DNA of 64,000 nucleotides, taken from assembly GCA_963765555.1 (NCBI GenBank), contig CAVXWX010000002.1, positions 62,001 to 126,000 of the forward strand, in the 5' to 3' direction. Numbering within the stretch: the stretch's first letter is position 1; the number at the start of each line of letters is the position of its first letter. Positions 57,800 through 64,000 of this stretch are shown one piece after another. Under the pieces are notes generated by a model. It did no database searches. It saw nothing but the letters and a program-made list of their open reading frames with translations, and was not told the DNA's origin. This stretch comes from JL08 sp963765555. GTDB lineage: Bacteria > Pseudomonadota > Alphaproteobacteria > Rhodobacterales > Rhodobacteraceae. Made by a program: the position numbers and the translations under genes.

Positions 57800-58642
57800 A
57801 TGGCACTCAAGTCGTATAAGCCGACGACGCCGGGCCAGCGCGCGCTGGTGCTGATTGACCGTTCCGAGCTTTGGAAAGGACGTCCTGTCAAATCCCTGAC
57901 CGAGGGTTTGACAAAGAATGGCGGCCGGAACAATACCGGACGGATCACGATGCGCCGCAAGGGCGGCGGGGCGAAACGCCTTTACCGGATCGTTGATTTC
58001 AAACGTAACAAATTCGATGTTGCAGCCACCGTTGAACGGATCGAATACGATCCGAACCGGACTGCATTTATCGCGTTGGTCAAATATGAAGACGGCGAAC
58101 AAGCCTATATTCTTGCACCGCAACGTCTTGCGGTCGGGGACAAGGTTGTCGCTGCCAACAAGGCCGACATCAAACCGGGCAACGCAATGCCGTTTTCCGG
58201 CATGCCGATCGGGACAATCGTCCACAATATCGAGATGAAGCCCGGTAAAGGCGGCCAGATCGCCCGCGCCGCCGGCACCTACGCCCAGTTTGTGGGCCGT
58301 GATGGGGGCTATGCCCAGATCCGCCTGTCTTCGGGCGAACTGCGCATGGTACGTCAGGAATGCATGGCCACCGTTGGTGCCGTGTCCAACCCCGACAACT
58401 CCAACCAGAACTTCGGTAAAGCCGGCCGTATGCGTCACAAGGGCATCCGCCCGTCCGTGCGTGGTGTGGTTATGAACCCGATCGATCACCCGCATGGTGG
58501 TGGTGAAGGCCGGACCTCTGGTGGTCGTCACCCGGTGACGCCATGGGGCAAGCCGACAAAGGGTGCAAAAACCCGGAACAAGAACAAAGCGTCCAGCAAG
58601 CTGATCATCCGCTCGCGGCACGCCAAGAAGAAGGGACGTTAA
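57800..58642 (+). CDS. rplB: 50S ribosomal protein L2
   Basis: 280 residues, ALKSYKPTTPGQRALV to RSRHAKKKGR, with the peptidyl-transferase-linked HPHGGGEGRTSGGRHPVTPWG near the C-terminus. ATG 57800 aligns with the family start, and CAGAAAG is upstream. The unusually long gap before it is covered by the hairpin region. Confidence 0.98.
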   Translation: MALKSYKPTTPGQRALVLIDRSELWKGRPVKSLTEGLTKNGGRNNTGRITMRRKGGGAKRLYRIVDFKRNKFDVAATVERIEYDPNRTAFIALVKYEDGEQAYILAPQRLAVGDKVVAANKADIKPGNAMPFSGMPIGTIVHNIEMKPGKGGQIARAAGTYAQFVGRDGGYAQIRLSSGELRMVRQECMATVGAVSNPDNSNQNFGKAGRMRHKGIRPSVRGVVMNPIDHPHGGGEGRTSGGRHPVTPWGKPTKGAKTRNKNKASSKLIIRSRHAKKKGR

Positions 58643-58645
58643 GAT

Positions 58646-58924
58646 ATGTCTCGCTCAGTCTGGAAAGGGCCTTTTGTCGACTCTTATGTCCTCAAAAAAG
58701 CCGAAGCGTCCCGCGAAGGCGGCCGCAACGAAGTGATCAAGATCTGGTCGCGCCGCTCGACAATCCTGCCGCAATTCGTGGGTTTGACCTTTGGCGTTTA
58801 CAACGGCCACAAACACATCCCTGTCAACGTCACGGAAGACATGATCGGTCAGAAGTTTGGTGAATATTCGCCGACCCGCACCTATTATGGCCACGCCGCC
58901 GACAAAAAAGCGAAACGGAAGTAA
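58646..58924 (+). CDS. rpsS: 30S ribosomal protein S19
   Basis: 92 residues; SRSVWKGPFVDSYVLKKAE and GLTFGVYNGHKHIPVNVTEDMIGQKFGEYSPTRTY are the family blocks. Three bases after rplB. Confidence 0.98.
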   Translation: MSRSVWKGPFVDSYVLKKAEASREGGRNEVIKIWSRRSTILPQFVGLTFGVYNGHKHIPVNVTEDMIGQKFGEYSPTRTYYGHAADKKAKRK

Positions 58925-58927
58925 GCC

Positions 58928-59308
58928 ATGAGCAAGGATAAAAATCCCCGCCGCGTGGCAGATAACGAAGCAATGGCAAAACTGCGTATGCTGCGTACTT
59001 CCCCGCAAAAACTGAACCTTGTGGCGGCCATGATCCGCGGCAAGAAAGTGGACAAGGCCCTGACGGACCTGACGTTCAGCAAGAAACGCATCGCGGAAGA
59101 CGTTAAGAAATGTCTGCAATCCGCCATCGCCAACGCCGAAAACAACCATAACCTGGATGTGGACGAGCTGGTTGTGGCCGAAGCGTATGTTGGCAAGAAC
59201 CTGACACTGAAACGCGGTCGTCCGCGTGCCCGTGGCCGGTTCGGCAAGATCGTAAAGCCGTTTTCGGAACTGACGATCAAAGTCCGTCAAGTTGAGGAGC
59301 AAGCCTAA
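58928..59308 (+). CDS. rplV: 50S ribosomal protein L22
   Basis: 126 residues; LRTSPQKLNLVAAMIRGKKV and the tunnel-lining loop region KRGRPRARGRFGKI are conserved. Its stop shares a base with the rpsC start (TAATG). Confidence 0.98.
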   Translation: MSKDKNPRRVADNEAMAKLRMLRTSPQKLNLVAAMIRGKKVDKALTDLTFSKKRIAEDVKKCLQSAIANAENNHNLDVDELVVAEAYVGKNLTLKRGRPRARGRFGKIVKPFSELTIKVRQVEEQA

Positions 59309-60015
59309 TGGGTAACAAAGTCAATCCGATTGGTATGCGCCTGCAGGTCAACCGCACCTGGGACAGCCGCTGGTATGCCGACACCAAGGATTACGGTGAT
59401 CTTCTGCTGGAAGACCTGGCAATCCGTGATTTCATCAACGAAGAATGCAAACAGGCCGGTGTGGCCCGTGTGATCATCGAACGTCCGCACAAAAAGTGCC
59501 GCGTGACGATCCACACAGCCCGCCCCGGTGTCATCATCGGCAAGAAAGGCGCAGACATCGAAACCCTGCGCAAGAAAATCGCCAAGATGACCGACAGCGA
59601 ACTGCATCTGAATATCGTTGAAGTCCGCAAACCCGAGATGGACGCTCAGCTGGTTGGCGAAAGCATCGCCCAGCAGCTGGAACGTCGTGTTTCGTTCCGT
59701 CGCGCGATGAAGCGTGCCGTGCAAAACGCGATGCGCATGGGTGCCCTGGGCATCCGGGTCAACGTATCGGGCCGCCTTGGCGGTGCCGAAATTGCCCGGA
59801 CCGAATGGTACCGTGAAGGCCGCGTGCCTTTGCACACCCTGCGTGCCGACATCGATTACGCAAACGTCGAAGCGATGACCGCCTATGGCATCATCGGGAT
59901 CAAGGTCTGGATCTTCAAAGGCGAGATCATGGAACACGATCCAGCTGCGCGTGACCGTAAAGCACAAGAACTCCAGGATGGTCCTGCGCCCCGTGGCGCT
60001 GGTGGCCGTCGCTAA
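59308..60015 (+). CDS. rpsC: 30S ribosomal protein S3
   Basis: 235 residues; GNKVNPIGMRLQVNRTWDSRWY, the KH motif ARPGVIIGKKGADIETLRKK, and GIKVWIFKGEI. The C-terminal end carries a short basic tail. Coupled to rplV. Confidence 0.98.
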   Translation: MGNKVNPIGMRLQVNRTWDSRWYADTKDYGDLLLEDLAIRDFINEECKQAGVARVIIERPHKKCRVTIHTARPGVIIGKKGADIETLRKKIAKMTDSELHLNIVEVRKPEMDAQLVGESIAQQLERRVSFRRAMKRAVQNAMRMGALGIRVNVSGRLGGAEIARTEWYREGRVPLHTLRADIDYANVEAMTAYGIIGIKVWIFKGEIMEHDPAARDRKAQELQDGPAPRGAGGRR

Positions 60016-60028
60016 GGGGGAATAGAAA

Positions 60029-60442
60029 ATGCTTCAACCAAAGCGCACGAAGTTCCGTAAGCAATTCAAAGGCAAGATCAAAGGCCTCGCCAAAGGCGGC
60101 TCCGATCTTAACTTTGGCACTTACGGCCTCAAAGCCACGCAGCCAGAGCGTGTGACAGCCCGTCAGATCGAAGCGGCCCGCCGCGCGATGACCCGTCACA
60201 TGAAACGTCAGGGCCGTGTCTGGATCCGGATCTTTCCGGACGTTCCGGTCACCTCCAAACCCACCGAAGTTCGGATGGGTAAGGGTAAAGGCTCGGTCGA
60301 TTTCTGGGCCTGTAAAGTCAAACCCGGCCGTGTCATGTTCGAGATTGACGGCGTCGGCGATGACGTCGCCCGCGAGGCCCTGCGCCTTGCCGCGATGAAA
60401 CTGCCGATAAAGACACGCATTGTCGTCCGTGAGGATTGGTAA
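60029..60442 (+). CDS. rplP: 50S ribosomal protein L16
   Basis: 137 residues; LQPKRTKFRKQFKGKIKGLAKGG and HMKRQGRVWIRIFPDVPVTSKPTEVRMGKGKG, with VRMGKGKGS at the region near the peptidyl transferase centre. It is the last gene before the break in the cluster and is followed by a terminator rather than directly by rpmC. Confidence 0.98.
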   Translation: MLQPKRTKFRKQFKGKIKGLAKGGSDLNFGTYGLKATQPERVTARQIEAARRAMTRHMKRQGRVWIRIFPDVPVTSKPTEVRMGKGKGSVDFWACKVKPGRVMFEIDGVGDDVAREALRLAAMKLPIKTRIVVREDW

Positions 60443-60486
60443 AATCCTCACGCGTGCGGCGTAGCGGGGTTTCAACGAAAACCTGC

Positions 60487-60560
60487 GGGCCGCACAGCGG
60501 TGAAAAAACAAAAGCCCCTGCCAAGAGATTGGCGGGGGCTTTTTTGGTTGGAGATTGTGA
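60487..60560 (+). repeat. Direct repeat copy 1 containing the rplP terminator
   Basis: About 74 bases highly similar to 61192-61258, including a 23-base identical core (from 60500) that holds an A run and the start of the terminator stem. The two copies bracket the PIN-like gene. Confidence 0.75.
60511..60546 (+). terminator. Rho-independent terminator after rplP
   Basis: A 14-base stem from AAAGCCCC to TTGGC...GGGGCTTT with one G-T wobble and loop GAGA, followed by TTTTTT. It would end most transcription of the S10 cluster. Confidence 0.93.
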
Positions 60561-61154
60561 ATGAAGATTACATTTGACTGGAATTGCTTGATCGAGGTGG
60601 AAGAGGGCCGCGAACAAGCCGCATTCGTTTCTGCGCTTATTGAGGCGCATAGAAAAGGAGCGGTCGAAGTTGGTCTGTTGGCGGTATCCGCTTCAGAAAA
60701 CCTCAAATCCAAAAAATTCCCGGGAGCCGCCAAATTATTCAGGCAACGTGTAAATGATCTTGGTTGGTCTGACATACCCATAGTCTTAGCGCCAAGTGTT
60801 CACGGTATGACCTTTATCGGATTGACATTCATTGTCGGCGATGCAGACAAGTTCAAAGCGGACGTGCAGGCTTTATGGGCAGTTATTGCGCCAAATATTC
60901 CGCGACGCCACTCCGACTATTTGCAAGCTGGTCAGAGAGTTTCCGATGAAATTTTCTGGTCAGAAAATTCATCAAAGTGGCGGAATGCTTGGTGTGATGT
61001 TTATTCAGCTTATTCCCACATAAAAGCGAAGCGCGATGTTTTCGTTACACTGAACACCAGAGATTTCCAGAAAAATGCCGACAAACTCGCAAAACTGGGT
61101 ATGATGCAAATCTGTGATCCAAAAGATGCCTTGAGAATTTTGGACAGCCCATGA
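60561..61154 (+). CDS. Solitary PIN-like domain protein
   Basis: A 197-residue protein. The N-terminal ITFDWNCLIEVE (Asp6, Asn8) and C-terminal DVFVTLNTRDFQ resemble the first and last acidic motifs of PIN-domain ribonucleases, with a long less conserved middle. GGAG lies 7 bases before the ATG. Codon use is AT-richer than the flanking ribosomal genes, suggesting acquisition. No antitoxin-like gene accompanies it, so this is not a standard VapBC pair. It is boxed by duplicated terminator sequences. The RNase assignment is inferred from motifs only. Confidence 0.65.
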   Translation: MKITFDWNCLIEVEEGREQAAFVSALIEAHRKGAVEVGLLAVSASENLKSKKFPGAAKLFRQRVNDLGWSDIPIVLAPSVHGMTFIGLTFIVGDADKFKADVQALWAVIAPNIPRRHSDYLQAGQRVSDEIFWSENSSKWRNAWCDVYSAYSHIKAKRDVFVTLNTRDFQKNADKLAKLGMMQICDPKDALRILDSP

Positions 61155-61191
61155 TCTAGTATTAGAGCATCCTAATGCCCAAGCACAGCTT

Positions 61192-61258
61192 GGGCCGCAC
61201 GCCAGTGAAAAAACAAAAGCCCCTGCCGGGAAATCGGCGGGGGCTTTTGATATTGTGA
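61192..61258 (+). repeat. Direct repeat copy 2 containing a terminator
   Basis: Counterpart of 60487-60560, sharing the GGGCCGCAC start, the 23-base identical core (from 61205) and the closing ATTGTGA, with small indels. Confidence 0.75.
61215..61248 (+). terminator. Terminator after the PIN-like gene
   Basis: AAAAGCCCC-T-GCCG / CGGC-G-GGGGCTTTT stem with a 6-base loop, nearly the same as the rplP terminator. Follows the PIN-like gene by 60 bases. Confidence 0.9.
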
Positions 61259-61328
61259 GGGGCATGTCTGCGATGAGCGCGATGCGGTCATCAAGGCCGC
61301 CTGTCAGGTGCCCGCCCTATTCTGGCTT

Positions 61329-61511
61329 TCAACTCTGGTTGGCACCGCGCAGACTTCGAATGCTTCCCCGAATTGCACGCCATTTCTCGGCTTCATCTTT
61401 GTTTCCGGCATCCTTGAACCGGTTCTCGCACTGCGCGGCCTCGATTTCTGCTTTATCTCCGTGCGCACGATACAAAGCACGCGCAATTTCAGTGTTTTTG
61501 ATGACGTCCAT
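61329..61511 (-). CDS. 60-residue conserved-looking small protein
   Basis: MDVIKNTEIARALYRAHGDKA followed by a charged helical sequence ending RAIRGSIRSLRGANQS. GGGAG is well placed upstream of the ATG at 61511. The opening resembles a short hypothetical protein I associate with Rhodobacteraceae. Helical and highly charged; no domain recognised. A longer frame to 61562 has no ribosome site. Confidence 0.6.
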   Translation of the reverse strand: MDVIKNTEIARALYRAHGDKAEIEAAQCENRFKDAGNKDEAEKWRAIRGSIRSLRGANQS

Positions 61512-61870
61512 GGTTTCACTCCCTTGCTTACATGGCCAGGCGCTGATCAAGAGGATGTACAAAGCTCGTGTGGACGAAACATCTGTCTAGGGCGGTTCAA
61601 CGCGGGTGTTTGCGATACTTGAACTGTTCGAATGGCTTGGTATTGCGTGCGTATCGCAGTCTCGTCACAGGATGCCGCATCCTCTGTGCCATATGCAGAC
61701 CATACACAAAATGGCCCAAACGTTCAAATCTGTATCACATGTCCGATCCGGACGTGCCTTTGATCCGGCACCGGACCCACGCGGATTTCGCACATTTCCA
61801 CCGAGTGCAGAGGGTATGAAAACCTGAGGGGGCTTTTACATTTCCATTCCCAGACCGGTAACACCTGCTC
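61512..61870. other. 359-base region with no supportable gene
   Basis: Only short open frames with no ribosome site or recognisable protein. It separates the 60-residue gene from the NYN-type RNase gene. No repeat or promoter seen with confidence. Confidence 0.4.
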
Positions 61871-62482
61871 TCAGGCGGTGTTCTCTGTCTGGCTATGTAG
61901 CGCAGGATCAGGCGCATCCAGGTTAAGCCAGATCTTGCCCGATCTGTATCCACCCCGAATGACATACCCCGGATCTGAGATTTCCGGATAGTCTGTCATC
62001 CAATCACGAAATCGATCGTTCGAAACGATGCGCGCGGACATGTCACGTGCCGCTGTGAGGACAAGCGGATCGGCCGATGTGCCTTTGTGTGCAACCAGCA
62101 CCCTGTCACGTGGCAGGTTCATAAGTTTCCCAAGGTCGTTGTCGTGCAGATAACGACCCGCGAGCAGATGGCCGGCATTGGCATCAAAGACCACGCCGGG
62201 GGCAAAACCCGATATTTCAAGCTGCTGGATCACCTCGATGACCGGCTCGATACTTGGAACGCCTTTGCGCCAGTGCATCACGTTCGACCCGTCAATGACG
62301 ACCCACTTCTGTTTGCCTGACCAAGAGAATTGCGAAGGTTTCAGCCATATCCGCAACAAAAGCAACAGACTGGCCACGGCACATGGTCCCGACACCAGTA
62401 GCAGGCTCGACAGATCTGGATTGGCAAGCGCCACAAAACTGGCAGCCAGCGAGAGGATGAAGAGAACCAACGCAATTTTCAT
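61871..62482 (-). CDS. Membrane-anchored Zc3h12a/NYN-like ribonuclease
   Basis: 203 residues. Two hydrophobic segments (about 3-20 and 26-44) precede a PIN-like fold: VVIDGSNVMHW, GVVFDANAGHLLAGRYL, HKGTSADPLVLTAARDM and RIVSNDRFRDWM, the acidic-residue order of the Zc3h12a/NYN RNase domain. This suggests an endoribonuclease held at the inner membrane facing the cytoplasm. Substrates unknown. AAGG precedes the ATG. It is the second PIN-superfamily protein in this 3-kb break. Confidence 0.8.
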   Translation of the reverse strand: MKIALVLFILSLAASFVALANPDLSSLLLVSGPCAVASLLLLLRIWLKPSQFSWSGKQKWVVIDGSNVMHWRKGVPSIEPVIEVIQQLEISGFAPGVVFDANAGHLLAGRYLHDNDLGKLMNLPRDRVLVAHKGTSADPLVLTAARDMSARIVSNDRFRDWMTDYPEISDPGYVIRGGYRSGKIWLNLDAPDPALHSQTENTA

Positions 62483-62521
62483 CGTTGCAACCTTGGCAGG
62501 GATCAGACGTACCCTTGTCTA

Positions 62522-63142
62522 TTATCCCCAGCGATAATTGAAAGAGACAGAAATCCGGTCGTCATCCGCCATATTCATCGGTACTTCGTGGCGCAGCCAG
62601 CTTTCCCAAAGCAGAACGTCCCCGACTTTCGGCGCGACGTAAACGAAACTGCGCATGTCGGCGCGCGCGTCTTTCACCCGCGCGGGGGCGGCCATCATCA
62701 TCGCAAGTCGCGGGTCTTCGAACTTGATCGCGCTCGCGCCCTTGGGGACGGCCACATAGGTCGTGCCGCTGATCACCGAATGGGGATGGATATGCGAGGT
62801 ATGGATGCCGCCGGGGGGCAGGATGTTGATCCACAGATCGTCCAGCACCAGCTTTTTGCCGTCCAGATCGAACTGCAAATCCTTGGCGAAGGATTTGACA
62901 TGCTTGTCCAGCACCTTTTTCAGATCCTTGAAGATCGGAAACCGCCACGGCAGATCGGTCAGTGATGCATAGCTGGTATAGCCGGGAAAGCCGTTTTCCG
63001 CGCTCCAGTCCTGTCCGGCCGTGTCATCTTCGGCGATCGACAGGCAAGAGTCTTCAAGCTCGTCCTGATCCACGGGTTTGCCCAGATCGGACAAGGGCGC
63101 GTGATACAGGCGGGTGACGAATAGGGATGTGATGTTGCTCAT
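62522..63142 (-). CDS. 2OG-Fe(II) oxygenase family protein (TIGR02466 type)
   Basis: 206 residues from MSNITSLFVTRLYHAPL. The double-stranded beta-helix core shows HTSHIHPHSVISGTTYV (likely H-x-D/H iron-binding region) and DVLLWESWLRHEVPMN (distal His), followed by RISVSFNYRW, the TIGR02466 pattern of putative hydroxylases. The ATG at 63142 aligns with the family; the frame extends upstream to 63301. Target unknown. It is divergent from rpmC and co-directional with the NYN-like RNase gene 39 bases downstream. Confidence 0.82.
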   Translation of the reverse strand: MSNITSLFVTRLYHAPLSDLGKPVDQDELEDSCLSIAEDDTAGQDWSAENGFPGYTSYASLTDLPWRFPIFKDLKKVLDKHVKSFAKDLQFDLDGKKLVLDDLWINILPPGGIHTSHIHPHSVISGTTYVAVPKGASAIKFEDPRLAMMMAAPARVKDARADMRSFVYVAPKVGDVLLWESWLRHEVPMNMADDDRISVSFNYRWG

Positions 63143-63454
63143 GCCGATATTGCAATCATCCATGGCCAACAAGGGACATTGATAAAACGGGTGGTGTTGG
63201 CGCGGTTTATCGCGGCAAATGGCCGACTTGCAGCCTGGGGATCCGAGGCGAAACAGAAGATGCGCAGCCGGGTGCCTGCCCGTGCTGCGGGCTTCTGTCA
63301 AGCAAACCCGCCCGGATGTGCCCCCGCGTCGCTTTTATCGCTTAGGGGTTGCGCGACTGCGCGAACCCTCCTATACGGCGCACTTCGAACCCACTCCACC
63401 AGAATCATGGTCACCCTGATGGGGCCTGCTGGTGATGTTGAAAGGAATAGGGCG
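63143..63454. promoter_or_regulatory. 312-base region between the oxygenase and rpmC
   Basis: No credible gene. It carries the rpmC promoter (63349-63377) on the plus strand and must include the oxygenase promoter on the minus strand, which I cannot pin down. Confidence 0.6.
63349..63377 (+). promoter_or_regulatory. Sigma70-type promoter restarting transcription at rpmC
   Basis: TTGCGC, 17-base spacer, TATACG; -10 and spacing are the same as in the str-operon promoter. It lies 78 bases before rpmC and would drive rpmC-rpsQ-rplN and the rest of the spc cluster independently of S10. Confidence 0.75.
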
Positions 63455-63658
63455 ATGGACGCCAAAGAACTGCGTGAAAAAACGCCGGACCAGCTTCGTG
63501 AGGAACTGGTCAACCTGAAAAAAGAGAGCTTCAACCTCCGCTTTCAGCAAGCAACCGGCCAAATGGAAGGCACAGCCCGCATGAAAACGGTTCGCCGTGA
63601 TGTGGCCCGTGTGAAAACCATTCTTAACGAAAAAGCCGCTGCTGCGGCCGCTGAATAA
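63455..63658 (+). CDS. rpmC: 50S ribosomal protein L29
   Basis: 67 residues: MDAKELREKTPDQLREELVNL with the QQATGQMEGTARMKTVRRDVARVKTIL helix and a short Ala-rich tail. GAAAGGAAT precedes the ATG. First gene after the break. Confidence 0.97.
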   Translation: MDAKELREKTPDQLREELVNLKKESFNLRFQQATGQMEGTARMKTVRRDVARVKTILNEKAAAAAAE

Positions 63659-63671
63659 GGGAGCCTGACAG

Positions 63672-63911
63672 ATGCCCAAGCGAATTCTTTCCGGCACCGT
63701 GACAAGCGACGCCAACGCACAAACCGTAACCGTATCCGTGGAACGCCGTTTCACGCACCCGGTTCTGAAGAAAACCATCCGTAAGTCCAAAAAATACCGG
63801 GCCCACGATGAAAACAACACATTCAAGGTGGGCGACGCAGTGCGCATCATCGAATGTGCACCACGATCGAAAACCAAACGTTGGGAAGTGTTGCAAGCCG
63901 CCGAGGCCTGA
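63672..63911 (+). CDS. rpsQ: 30S ribosomal protein S17
   Basis: 79 residues; KRILSGTVTSDANAQTVTVSVERRFTHPVLKK and HDENNTFKVGDAVRIIECAP are family blocks. 13 bases after rpmC. Confidence 0.97.
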   Translation: MPKRILSGTVTSDANAQTVTVSVERRFTHPVLKKTIRKSKKYRAHDENNTFKVGDAVRIIECAPRSKTKRWEVLQAAEA

Positions 63912-63982
63912 AGCACCGAACATCTTAATCGAAACCCTGGGGATCAGGCACGCATCGCCCCCCAAAGGTCGGGAGAAACCAA

Positions 63983-64000
63983 ATGATCCAGATGCAGACC
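63983..64000 (+). CDS. rplN: 50S ribosomal protein L14, N-terminus only
   Basis: Six codons, MIQMQT, at the window edge match the invariant L14 start, with GGGAG upstream and the correct place after rpsQ. Confidence 0.85.

Noticed and set aside
60561..61154. VapBC toxin-antitoxin pair
   Set aside because: There is no antitoxin-like gene next to the PIN-like protein; only terminators flank it, and the protein is longer than a usual VapC.
60487..61258. Insertion sequence or transposon bounded by direct repeats
   Set aside because: The repeats are terminator copies in direct orientation, there is no transposase, and no target-site duplication was seen.
61568..61827. Short open frames on the plus strand after the 60-residue gene
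   Set aside because: No ribosome site, no conserved pattern, and Arg/Cys/Ser-rich out-of-frame composition.

Overview
The window is high-GC alphaproteobacterial chromosome, best matched to Rhodobacteraceae (Roseobacter-type). This rests on gene order and content, not on a database search: the rsh-DUF2062-pdxJ-acpS-lepB-rnc-era-DUF1491-recO string; a methylsuccinyl-CoA dehydrogenase of the ethylmalonyl-CoA pathway; chvI-chvG beside pckA and in front of hprK-rapZ-EIIA-HPr; the hbd-etfA-etfB-adenosyltransferase-twin-TM string; and a DUF6473-type gene. I see no rRNA, CRISPR array, prophage or insertion sequence. One tRNA (Trp, CCA) is present.

Layout. 1-7341: stringent response, vitamin B6, lipid/secretion and RNA maturation genes (rsh, partial at the left edge, to recO). 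7325-10000: META-domain lipoprotein, a TetR regulator with two operator-like palindromes in front of it, and mcd. 10175-17557: pckA divergent from chvI-chvG, then the regulatory PTS branch (hprK, rapZ, EIIA, HPr) and an acyltransferase. 17568-23714: C4 acyl-CoA oxidation and electron-transfer genes (hbd, etfA, etfB), cobalamin adenosyltransferase, small membrane and SH3 proteins. 23905-32181: parC, a DUF898 membrane protein plus M48 protease pair, a PKHD-type hydroxylase plus exported protein, a cytochrome P450 and a lipoprotein. 32298-48261: tuf copy 1, tRNA-Trp, secE-nusG-rplKAJL-rpoBC. 48380-50851: two related glycosyltransferases flanking a DMT exporter. 51192-64000: the str operon (rpsL, rpsG, fusA, tuf copy 2) running into S10 (rpsJ to rplP) and the start of spc (rpmC, rpsQ, rplN, the last partial at the right edge).

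Two things stand out. First, the ribosomal cluster is split between rplP and rpmC by 3 kb. This block holds a solitary PIN-like protein boxed by two near-identical copies of a terminator, a 60-aa protein, a membrane-anchored Zc3h12a/NYN-like RNase and a 2OG-Fe(II) oxygenase. A strong-looking promoter restarts transcription at rpmC. This is my best candidate for an undescribed ribosome-linked module, although co-function is inference only. Second, at least seven sites in five-plus conserved genes carry single-base insertions (chvG twice, an acyltransferase twice, rplD twice, a PKHD hydroxylase once, perhaps the DUF898 start), and recO has one in-frame stop. Because rplD is essential and every indel has the same sign, sequencing or assembly error is the simplest explanation. 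Those genes should be read as probably intact in the organism.

RNA-level control looks rich in the ribosomal region: a promoter-plus-attenuator-like leader before rpsL, a hairpin-dense leader before rplJ, five consecutive hairpins before rplB, and intercistronic hairpins between rplL/rpoB, fusA/tuf and tuf/rpsJ.
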